Assembly (NCBI GenBank): GCA_016302655.1
Contig: JAEDNF010000008.1
Span: 1 to 16,994, forward strand
Source of the DNA: Oscillospiraceae bacterium
GTDB lineage: Bacteria; Bacillota; Clostridia; Oscillospirales; Ruminococcaceae
Length of the DNA: 16,994 nt
Direction: 5' to 3'
Position 1 is the first letter of the stretch, and each line of letters starts with the position of its first letter. A model generated the notes under the pieces. That model was not told where the DNA came from and did not search any database. It saw only the letters and a list, made by a program, of their open reading frames with translations. This document shows, in pieces, positions 8,483 through 14,983 of the stretch. The translations under genes were made by a program, and so were the position numbers.

Positions 8483-9514
8483 CTATACAATGATCATACT
8501 GTCTCCGAAGCTGAAGAACCTGTACTTTTCCTTTATTGCCACATCATATGCGTGAAGCGTCTTTTCTCTGCCTAAAAATGCGCTTACAAGCATAATAAGC
8601 GTACTTTCCGGCAGATGGAAATTTGTAATCAGTCCGTCAATTGCTTTAAACTCATAGCCGGGATATATAAATATACCAGTGTCATGCGAGCAGGCGCATA
8701 TTTCACCGTCGGGGCTAAGCGAAGCCGCAGATTCAAGCGTGCGGCAGCTTGTAGTGCCGACAGCGATAACTCTGCCGCCCCTTGCCTTACATTCTTTTAT
8801 CTTATCGGCGGTCACCTGAGGGATAGAATAATGCTCAACGTGCATCTTGTGGTCAAGAATATTATCTTCTTTAACCGGTCTGAATGTACCGAGTCCGACA
8901 TGAAGAGTTACAAATGCGGTATCTACACCCTTTTCTTTAAGCTTTGCGAATACATTCTCGGTAAAATGAAGCCCTGCCGTAGGTGCGGCGGCTGAGCCGA
9001 CCTCGTGAGAATAGATAGTATTATATCTGTCTTTATTTTCGAGTTTCTTTGTGATATACGGCGGCAGAGGCATCTGACCTATCTTATCAAGCACCTCAAA
9101 TATATTATCGCCGTCATAGGAAAACTCGGCAATTCTGTCGCCGCCATCGGCATAGTCAACTATCTCGGCTGTAAGTATACCGCCAAAATCTACCTTTGTA
9201 CCGATTTTCAGGCGCTTGCCGGGCTTTACCATAACCTCCCAGCGATCCTTTGATACCTGATGAAGCAGTAAAAACTGAACTGCCGCACCCGTACCCTGCT
9301 TTATACCGTAAAGCCTTGCAGGGAATACTTTGGAGTCGTTCATCACAAGCAAATCACCTTTTTTCAGGTAATCGCATATATTATAAAAATGATCGTGTAC
9401 TATTTCACCGCTTGCACGGTCTATCTTCATAAGCCGTGAGCTGTCACGGGGCTCAAGAGGAGTCTGCGCTATAAGCTCTTCGGGCAGGTCGTAATAAAAG
9501 TCGGATTTAAGCAT
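8483..9514 (-). CDS. queA: S-adenosylmethionine:tRNA ribosyltransferase-isomerase
   Basis: QueA transfers and rearranges the ribosyl group of S-adenosylmethionine onto preQ1 in tRNA, giving epoxyqueuosine. The 343-residue length is typical. Family motifs run in order: [21 protein letters not shown] (8-28), [13 protein letters not shown] (56-68), [14 protein letters not shown] (173-186), [10 protein letters not shown] (205-214), HKMHVEHYS (222-230), GTTSCRTLE (253-261) and [10 protein letters not shown] (297-306). The start at 9514 has a GAAGGA a few bases upstream. It is the first gene of the operon and has its own promoter at 9576-9604, divergent from the lysine operon. The enzyme that reduces epoxyqueuosine (QueG or QueH) and the preQ1 synthesis genes are not in this window. 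Confidence 0.97.
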   Translation of the reverse strand: MLKSDFYYDLPEELIAQTPLEPRDSSRLMKIDRASGEIVHDHFYNICDYLKKGDLLVMNDSKVFPARLYGIKQGTGAAVQFLLLHQVSKDRWEVMVKPGKRLKIGTKVDFGGILTAEIVDYADGGDRIAEFSYDGDNIFEVLDKIGQMPLPPYITKKLENKDRYNTIYSHEVGSAAAPTAGLHFTENVFAKLKEKGVDTAFVTLHVGLGTFRPVKEDNILDHKMHVEHYSIPQVTADKIKECKARGGRVIAVGTTSCRTLESAASLSPDGEICACSHDTGIFIYPGYEFKAIDGLITNFHLPESTLIMLVSAFLGREKTLHAYDVAIKEKYRFFSFGDSMIIV

Positions 9515-9575
9515 TCAGATACATTCCTTCAATATATTTTCGGGCTTTTGCAGTCCGTTATAAATACATTACTTA

Positions 9576-9604
9576 ATAATACCACATCGGCAGAAAAAAA
9601 TCAA
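9576..9604 (-). promoter_or_regulatory. Promoter of the queA operon
   Basis: On the minus strand, TTGATT (9604-9599) is followed after 17 bp by TATTAT (9581-9576). TGG sits directly before the -10, giving an extended -10 element. The start would be near 9569, about 55 nt before queA. Its -35 box is 22 bp from the -35 box of the lysine-operon promoter, so the two are nearly back to back. Confidence 0.65.
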
Positions 9605-9626
9605 ATGATTTTTTAGCTTTTTGGCA

Positions 9627-9655
9627 TTGACAAACGCATATAATTGTGTTAATAT
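9627..9655 (+). promoter_or_regulatory. Promoter of the lysine biosynthesis operon
   Basis: A perfect TTGACA (9627-9632) and TAATAT (9650-9655) are separated by 17 bp. The expected start is about 9661-9662, which is where the first helix of the riboswitch begins, so there is almost no extra leader. The strong promoter fits control by attenuation downstream. Confidence 0.82.
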
Positions 9656-9660
9656 AAAAA

Positions 9661-9838
9661 AGCAGGTAGAGGTGCGGTCAAAAGATCAGTAACCGCTGTG
9701 TTAATCCGCCGACGGATTACAGCGACGAAAGGCTTTTCCGCCGAAGAGCATAAGAGTCGGAGCTTATGTATCTGGTCGTGTGTTTAACAGGCGCACGATT
9801 GTCATCGAGCGGTTATGCTACAGGTGGAGAGCTATCAG
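9661..9838 (+). promoter_or_regulatory. Lysine riboswitch (L box) aptamer
   Basis: The conserved L-box core is present in order: GTAGAGGTGC near 9666, AGTA after a short loop (9689-9692), GCCGAAG at 9740-9746 and GGAGAGCTATC at 9825-9835. P1 closes by GGTAG near the 5' end pairing with CTATC. The P2 arm has TAATCC and GGATTA around the loop GCCGAC. The P3 arm has CATAAG and CTTATG around AGTCGGAG. The loops can kiss: CCGAC (9709-9713) is exactly complementary to GTCGG (9756-9760), as in known lysine riboswitches. P4 is CGTGTG pairing with CGCACG. The aptamer lies between the promoter and asd, the first lysine-pathway gene, which agrees with its ligand. Confidence 0.95.
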
Positions 9839-9875
9839 AACAAATTTTTTCACATCTGCATACAAGGCCGCCTGT
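9820..9875 (+). promoter_or_regulatory. Predicted antiterminator helix of the riboswitch
   Basis: ACAGGTGG (9820-9827), inside the 3' part of the aptamer, can pair with CCGCCTGT (9868-9875), the 5' arm of the terminator, over eight pairs with one G-U wobble; a further U-A pair is possible at 9819 and 9876. Lysine binding would hold the first strand in the aptamer and free the second to form the terminator. This is an OFF switch inferred from complementarity. Confidence 0.6.
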
Positions 9876-9899
9876 AACAAGTTTACAAGCGGCTTTTTT
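9866..9899 (+). terminator. Riboswitch-controlled intrinsic terminator
   Basis: GCCGCCTGTAA (9867-9877) pairs with TTACAAGCGGC (9883-9893) around the loop CAAGT, with a single C-A mismatch. Six T's follow (9894-9899). It sits about 40 nt before asd, so termination would shut off the whole operon. Confidence 0.9.
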
Positions 9900-9941
9900 A
9901 CAGAAAAATATGCTTAAAGCAAAAGAAGGAAGGAAAACATA

Positions 9942-11021
9942 ATGAAAAACTACAATGTTGGTATCATCGGCGCTACGGGTATGGTAGGACAGCGTTTTGC
10001 AGTTCTGCTTGAAAATCACCCCTGGTTCAAGGTAAAGGTGCTTGCGGCTTCTCCCCGTTCCGCAGGAAAGACTTATAAAGAGGCTGTAGGCTCAAGATGG
10101 CTTATAGAAAAGCCTATGCCCAAGGCAATGGAAGATATAGTTATAATGGACGCAACAGCCGATATCGAAAAAATCGCATCACAGGTCGATTTTGTATTCT
10201 GCGCTGTTGATATGAAGAAGGACGAGATAAAGGCACTTGAAGAAGCATACGCAAAGCATGAGTGCCCCGTTATGTCAAACAACTCGGCTCACCGCTTTAC
10301 AGACGACGTTCCTATGATAATCCCCGAGATAAACGATGAACATATGGCTATCGTTGAGGCTCAGAAAAAGCGTCTCGGCACTAAGAGAGGCTTCATCTCG
10401 GTTAAATCAAACTGCTCTATCCAGAGCTATGTTCCCGCACTTAACCCCCTGCGCAAGTTCGGCATTACGAAGGTTCTCGCCTGCACATATCAGGCTATCT
10501 CCGGTGCCGGCAAGACGTTTGAGACCTGGCCTGAGATGGTAGATAACCTTATTCCCTACATCGGCGGCGAGGAAGAAAAGAGCGAGCAGGAACCCCTCAA
10601 GGTATGGGGCAAGATCGAAGGCGACAAGATAGTAAAGGCTGCTGCTCCCGCTATTACGACTCAGTGCCTCAGAGTTCCCGTTTCAAACGGTCACTTTGCC
10701 GCAGTATTCGTAAGCTTCGAGAACAAGCCCTCAAAGGAAGAGATTCTCAAGATATGGAAGGAATACAAGGGCGCTCCGCAGGAGCTTGAGCTTCCCTCTG
10801 CACCCAAGCAGTTCCTCAACTACTTTGAAGAAGACAATATGCCCCAGGCTAAGCTGCACAGAAACCTTGAAGGCGGTATGGCAGTATCGATCGGCCGCTT
10901 AAGAGAAGATACACAGTATGACTACAAGTTTGTCTGCCTGTCACACAATACGCTGAGAGGCGCAGCAGGCGGCGCAGTTGAAATGGCTGAGCTTTATGCG
11001 GCAAAGGGCTATTTTGACTGA
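9942..11021 (+). CDS. asd: Aspartate-semialdehyde dehydrogenase (fungal/archaeal type)
   Basis: Asd reduces aspartyl phosphate to aspartate semialdehyde with NADPH, the branch point to lysine/diaminopimelate and to threonine and methionine. The 359-residue protein has the nucleotide loop GATGMVGQ (10-17), the catalytic cysteine C158 in SNCS and the catalytic histidine H251 in SNGHF. Several stretches resemble yeast Hom2 more than E. coli Asd: HPWFKVKVLAASPRSAGKTY, QAISGAG, IPYIGGEEEK, SAPKQ and VSIGRLREDTQYDYKF. I therefore assign it to the archaeal/fungal class, from memory of Hom2 rather than an alignment. A GAAGGAAGG lies before the ATG. Lysine is nearly always AAG and Pro often CCC, which suggests selection for high expression. 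It is the first gene after the lysine riboswitch. Confidence 0.96.
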   Translation: MKNYNVGIIGATGMVGQRFAVLLENHPWFKVKVLAASPRSAGKTYKEAVGSRWLIEKPMPKAMEDIVIMDATADIEKIASQVDFVFCAVDMKKDEIKALEEAYAKHECPVMSNNSAHRFTDDVPMIIPEINDEHMAIVEAQKKRLGTKRGFISVKSNCSIQSYVPALNPLRKFGITKVLACTYQAISGAGKTFETWPEMVDNLIPYIGGEEEKSEQEPLKVWGKIEGDKIVKAAAPAITTQCLRVPVSNGHFAAVFVSFENKPSKEEILKIWKEYKGAPQELELPSAPKQFLNYFEEDNMPQAKLHRNLEGGMAVSIGRLREDTQYDYKFVCLSHNTLRGAAGGAVEMAELYAAKGYFD

Positions 11022-11045
11022 TAACTGAATACACGGAGGTATTCA

Positions 11046-11930
11046 ATGAGAAACACGATTTTTACAGGCTCGGCAGTTGCTATCGTAACACCGATGAACG
11101 AAGACGGAAGTATTAATTACGATATCTTCGGCGAGCTTATTGAAGAGCAGATCGCAGGCGGTACCGACGCTATCGTAGTTTGCGGTACTACAGGCGAATC
11201 TGCCGCAATGACCGATGACGAACATAAGGAATGTATACGCTTCTGCGTTGAAAAAACAGCAAAGAGAGTTCCCGTTATAGCAGGTACGGGAAGCAACGAT
11301 ACCGCTTACGCTATCCAGCTTTCAAAAGAAGCGGAGGAGCTCGGCGCAGACGCTCTGCTGCTGGTCACACCCTATTACAACAAGACTTCGCAGAAGGGTT
11401 TAGTCGCTCACTTCAGTGCAATAGCCGACAGCGTAAATCTGCCGATAATTCTTTATAATGTTCCCAGCCGCACAGGCGTGAACATTTCAATTGAAACCTA
11501 CAAGGAGCTTGCTAAGAAGGAAAACATAGTTGCCGTAAAAGAAGCAAGCGGAAATATCAGCGCTGTTGCAAAAATTGCGGCTGAGACCGACTTTGACATC
11601 TACTCCGGCAACGATGACCAGATAGTACCTATAATGTCGCTCGGCGGCAAGGGCGTAATATCCGTACTTGCTAACTGTATGCCGAAAGAAACGCACGACA
11701 TAGCGGCATACTGCCTTAGCGGAGACTATGCAAAAGCGGCAGAGCTTCAGCTTAAGCTGCTGGAGTTTGCAAACAACCTTTTCATTGATGTAAACCCCAT
11801 TCCCGTAAAGGAAGCAATGAACATAATGGGCAAGAATGTAGGTCAGTGCCGACTTCCTCTTATCAGATCGGAAGATGAAAAGATAGCAAAGCTGTTTGCT
11901 TCTATGGAAAAATTAGGACTTACAAAATAA
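11046..11930 (+). CDS. dapA: 4-hydroxy-tetrahydrodipicolinate synthase
   Basis: DapA condenses pyruvate with aspartate semialdehyde, the first committed step to diaminopimelate and lysine. The 294-residue TIM barrel has the Schiff-base lysine K165 (VAVKEASGN), Y137 in LYNVPSRTG with substrate-binding R142, the CGTTGE motif (46-51) with T48, and Y110/Y111 in VTPYYNK. These correspond to K161, Y133, T44 and Y107 of E. coli DapA. A strong GGAGGT lies 7 nt before the ATG. The gap to asd is 24 nt and to dapB 21 nt. Regulation is through the upstream riboswitch; whether the enzyme is also feedback-inhibited by lysine cannot be read with confidence. Confidence 0.97.
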   Translation: MRNTIFTGSAVAIVTPMNEDGSINYDIFGELIEEQIAGGTDAIVVCGTTGESAAMTDDEHKECIRFCVEKTAKRVPVIAGTGSNDTAYAIQLSKEAEELGADALLLVTPYYNKTSQKGLVAHFSAIADSVNLPIILYNVPSRTGVNISIETYKELAKKENIVAVKEASGNISAVAKIAAETDFDIYSGNDDQIVPIMSLGGKGVISVLANCMPKETHDIAAYCLSGDYAKAAELQLKLLEFANNLFIDVNPIPVKEAMNIMGKNVGQCRLPLIRSEDEKIAKLFASMEKLGLTK

Positions 11931-11951
11931 ACCTTATGAAAGGATAACAAA

Positions 11952-12710
11952 ATGGTAAACATCGCCATAACAGGCGCTTGCGGAAAAATGGGCAGGGTTA
12001 TAGCAGACATAATTTCCGCCCGCAGTGATTGCAGAGTATGCGCCGGCGTGGATATTGTCGCTGAGCAATACTCCGACTTTCCCGTTTACAAAAATGTCAA
12101 TGAGCTTACTTCAAAGCCGGATGTAATAATCGACTTTTCGCACCCTTCAGCTCTTGATTCTTTGCTTGACTACTGCAAGATAAACAATGTTCCTATAGTC
12201 GTAGCGACAACAGGCTATACAGACGATCAGATAAAGCAGATAAAAGCCGCCGCCGAGCAGATCCCGGTGTTCTTCACCTTCAATATGTCGCTCGGAATAA
12301 ACCTTCTTGTTGACCTTGCAAAGCGTGCAACAAAGGTACTCGGAGATCAGTTCGACATTGAGATAGTGGAAAAGCATCACAATCTTAAAAAGGACGCTCC
12401 CTCGGGAACTGCCATTATGATAGCGGAGGCAATCAACGAGGAGCTTGACAACAAGATGCACTATGTTTATGACCGCCACAGCGTAAGAAAGCCCCGTGAA
12501 AAGACCGAGATAGGTATGCATTCAATAAGAGGCGGTACGATCGTCGGCGAGCACGACATAATATTTGCAGGCCGTGACGAAGTGATAACTCTTTCTCACA
12601 GTGCAGGCTCAAAACAGGTGTTCGCTGTAGGCTCAGTCAATGCGGCTGTGTTCTTAAGCGGCTGTGAAAAAGGTCTTTATCAGATGTCGGATCTTCTGTC
12701 CGAAGTATAA
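11952..12710 (+). CDS. dapB: 4-hydroxy-tetrahydrodipicolinate reductase
   Basis: DapB reduces the DapA product to tetrahydrodipicolinate with NAD(P)H. The 252-residue protein has the nucleotide-binding GACGKMG (8-14), the cofactor contact ATTGY (85-89), FTFNMSLGINLL (108-119), and the catalytic EKHHNLKKDAPSGTA (140-154). In that motif H142 and K146 match the catalytic His159 and Lys163 of E. coli, and DAPSGT binds the substrate. RGGTIVGEH (183-191) is the other family signature. The protein is slightly shorter than E. coli DapB (273), as in many Firmicutes. AAAGGA precedes the start; dapA is 21 nt upstream. Confidence 0.97.
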   Translation: MVNIAITGACGKMGRVIADIISARSDCRVCAGVDIVAEQYSDFPVYKNVNELTSKPDVIIDFSHPSALDSLLDYCKINNVPIVVATTGYTDDQIKQIKAAAEQIPVFFTFNMSLGINLLVDLAKRATKVLGDQFDIEIVEKHHNLKKDAPSGTAIMIAEAINEELDNKMHYVYDRHSVRKPREKTEIGMHSIRGGTIVGEHDIIFAGRDEVITLSHSAGSKQVFAVGSVNAAVFLSGCEKGLYQMSDLLSEV

Positions 12711-12721
12711 CGGAGGTCAAT

Positions 12722-13171
12722 ATGACAGATATTAAAGTATACGAAAACATCTCAATCGTAACATTTTCGGATGTTCCGTCGAGAAAGCGTTTTGTTTCCA
12801 CTACCCTCTCCGCAGTTGCGGAAAGCGGAATCAATATCGATATGATATCGCAGACGCCGCCTAAGTCGGATATGTTCTCATTCGGATTTACCTTCAGCGA
12901 TGACGATTTGCCCGAACTGCTGACGGTACTTCCTAAGATTACATCCGTACACGGCATTACTCCCTGTGTAAACAGCGGTAATGTAAAGATTGTCATAAAA
13001 AGCAAGGAGATGGAAGATCAGGCAGGATTTGCCGCAAAGGTCTTCATAGCCTGCGAGAATATCTGTGCGGATGTTATGCTGATAACAACAAGCGTTGACG
13101 AGATAAGCCTGCTTGTAGGTGACAGCTTTGCACAGTCACTTCCCGAAGAACTGAAAAAAGTTCTTGGTTAA
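12722..13171 (+). CDS. Stand-alone two-ACT-domain protein resembling the aspartokinase regulatory region
   Basis: This 149-residue protein consists of two ACT-like units, about 8-75 and 85-148, with no catalytic domain. The first carries INIDMISQTP (37-46), the counterpart of the NIDMI-Q segment of aspartate kinases. The second carries GFAAKVFIACENICADVMLITTSVDEISLLV (102-132), the counterpart of the aspartokinase segment ending in a TS-x-x-x-IS-LV motif. In aspartokinases these units bind lysine or threonine. A GGAGGT precedes the ATG and the dapB stop is only 11 nt upstream, so it is the last gene of the riboswitch-controlled operon. The gene is not a broken aspartokinase: it has its own start and site, and no kinase remnant precedes it. 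It may sense an amino acid and act on another pathway enzyme, but no partner is visible here. Confidence 0.83.
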   Translation: MTDIKVYENISIVTFSDVPSRKRFVSTTLSAVAESGINIDMISQTPPKSDMFSFGFTFSDDDLPELLTVLPKITSVHGITPCVNSGNVKIVIKSKEMEDQAGFAAKVFIACENICADVMLITTSVDEISLLVGDSFAQSLPEELKKVLG

Positions 13172-13183
13172 TAGCAAATTAAG

Positions 13184-13211
13184 AATAACATCGGATTTTT
13201 CCGATGTTATT
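13184..13211 (+). terminator. Terminator of the lysine operon
   Basis: AATAACATCGGA (13184-13195) and TCCGATGTTATT (13200-13211) are perfect 12-bp inverted arms around a TTTT loop. The following tract (TTATTGG) has only a short T-run after the TTATT that ends the stem, so termination may be partial. It lies between the ACT gene and the ABC exporter genes, and 17 nt before the latter's start. Confidence 0.72.
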
Positions 13212-13228
13212 TTATTGGATGGTGAAAT

Positions 13229-14983
13229 ATGCTAAAACTGGTCAGATTCTTAAAAAACTACAAAGTTAATGTTATACTCGGCCCTGTGTTCAAGCTGACG
13301 GAAGCGATATTTGAGCTTATCGTTCCGCTTGTAATGGCACAGATTATAGATGTCGGTATCAATGAAAAAGCCGACAGCAACTATATATGGCAGATGGGCG
13401 TTATACTTGTTATACTCGGTGTATGCGGACTCGGCTTTGCGCTTATATGTCAGTATATGGCTTCTGTAGCATCCCAGGGCTTCGGTACGGAGCTAAGGCG
13501 TGAGCTGTTCAGCCACATAAATTCCCTGTCGCATAAAGAGGTCGATGAATTCGGCACACCGTCACTTATAACAAGGCTTACATCCGACATTAATCAGCTT
13601 CAGGTAGCTGTAGCAATGCTGATAAGGCTTGTTGTAAGAGCGCCGTTCCTTGTTATCGGCTCAACGGTAATGGCGTTTATGATAGATTTCAAGGCGGCTC
13701 TTATTTTCGTTGCCGTTATACCGCTTGTAGCGGTAGTAATGTGGCTTGTTACCACAAAGACTATTCCCTTCTTCAAATCGATACAGAAAAAGCTCGATAA
13801 GACCTCGCTTATTACCCGTGAGAATCTTGAGGGAGCAAGAGCGGTAAGAGCATTTTCAAAGCAGGAGTACGAACAGGAACGCTTTAGAGAAAATGCCGAA
13901 GATATAGAAAAGGCGGCAGTAAGAGCCGGAAAGATATCTGCTCTGTTAAGCCCCGTAAACTCAATCATACTGAATCTGGCGATCGTTGCTATAATAGGTT
14001 TTGGCGGATATGCCGTAAACATCGGTGATTTAACACAGGGACAAGTCATTGCGCTTGTAAACTACATGAATCAGATACTGCTTGCTCTTGTAGTTGTTGC
14101 AAACCTTGTTGTTATCTTTACAAAATCAGCCGCTTGTGCCGCAAGAGTAAACGAAGTGCTTGAGACAAAGCCCTCTATCACAGACGGTACAAAGGACGGC
14201 TCCGAAGCAGACAGCACACAGCCTGCCGTTAAGTTTGATAATGTATCGTTCAGCTATCACGACAACAGCGAATATGCGCTGAAAGATATCTCATTTACAG
14301 CCGAAAAAGGACAGACTATAGGTATAATCGGCGGTACGGGCAGCGGTAAATCTACTCTTATAAACCTGATACCAAGATTCTACGACGCAACAGAAGGCAC
14401 GGTAAGCGTAAACGGCATTGATGTCCGTGAATATCAGCTTGACAAACTGCGCTCGGGTATTGCCGTAGTACCGCAAAAGGCGGTGCTTTTCAGCGGTACG
14501 ATCCGTGAGAATATGAAGTGGGGCGGCGACGATATCACAGATGAACAGATATGGCGTGCCCTGAAAATCTCGCAGGCGTATGAATTTGTTGAAAAGCTCG
14601 AAAACGGTCTTGATTATGAGATACTGCAAGGCGGCAAGAATCTTTCGGGCGGTCAGAAGCAAAGGCTGACTATAGCAAGAGCGATAGCCGCTGACCCTCA
14701 GATACTGATACTTGACGACAGCGCAAGCGCCCTTGACTATGCAACCGACTCAAAGCTGAGAACTGCAATTAAGGAAAACTGCTCGGATATGACGGTGTTC
14801 ATAATTTCGCAAAGAGCGAACACTGTCAAGAGTGCCGATAAGATAATAGTTCTCGATGACGGAAAGGTTGAAGGAATAGGCACTCACAGAGAGCTTCTGC
14901 AAAGCTGTGCCGACTACTGTCAGATATGTCTGACTCAGTTCAGTCCGGAAGAACTTGAAAAGGAGATAAACGGCGATGAGTAA
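13229..14983 (+). CDS. ABC exporter half-transporter with degenerate ATPase site
   Basis: This 584-residue protein has an N-terminal six-helix exporter membrane domain (about 15-300) followed by an ATPase domain (about 333-570). Walker A is GGTGSGKS (368-375), the Q-loop Q416, and the signature LSGGQ is canonical (472-476). Walker B ends in DD (D496, D497), so the catalytic glutamate is replaced by Asp, and the H-switch histidine is Q528 (ISQRA). These are the marks of the degenerate-site subunit in heterodimeric exporters such as TM287/288. The second gene overlaps by 8 nt and has the reciprocal pattern, so the pair likely works as one transporter. The ribosome binding site is weak (GGTGA before the ATG). 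Substrate is unknown: multidrug, lipid or peptide are all possible. Confidence 0.93.
   Translation: MLKLVRFLKNYKVNVILGPVFKLTEAIFELIVPLVMAQIIDVGINEKADSNYIWQMGVILVILGVCGLGFALICQYMASVASQGFGTELRRELFSHINSLSHKEVDEFGTPSLITRLTSDINQLQVAVAMLIRLVVRAPFLVIGSTVMAFMIDFKAALIFVAVIPLVAVVMWLVTTKTIPFFKSIQKKLDKTSLITRENLEGARAVRAFSKQEYEQERFRENAEDIEKAAVRAGKISALLSPVNSIILNLAIVAIIGFGGYAVNIGDLTQGQVIALVNYMNQILLALVVVANLVVIFTKSAACAARVNEVLETKPSITDGTKDGSEADSTQPAVKFDNVSFSYHDNSEYALKDISFTAEKGQTIGIIGGTGSGKSTLINLIPRFYDATEGTVSVNGIDVREYQLDKLRSGIAVVPQKAVLFSGTIRENMKWGGDDITDEQIWRALKISQAYEFVEKLENGLDYEILQGGKNLSGGQKQRLTIARAIAADPQILILDDSASALDYATDSKLRTAIKENCSDMTVFIISQRANTVKSADKIIVLDDGKVEGIGTHRELLQSCADYCQICLTQFSPEELEKEINGDE

Noticed and set aside
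12637..13005. Open frame of 122 codons on the minus strand across the dapB-ACT junction
   Set aside because: Both plus-strand genes are well supported and spaced as an operon; the antisense product has no recognisable features.
13164..13191. Possible promoter for the ABC genes (TTGGTT, 16 bp, TAACAT)
   Set aside because: Both hexamers match poorly, and the start would fall inside the terminator hairpin. I see no convincing promoter for this operon.
14976..14983. Frameshift joining the two ABC genes
   Set aside because: The 8-nt overlap has a proper AAGGAG site and both proteins are full length with their own membrane and ATPase domains.
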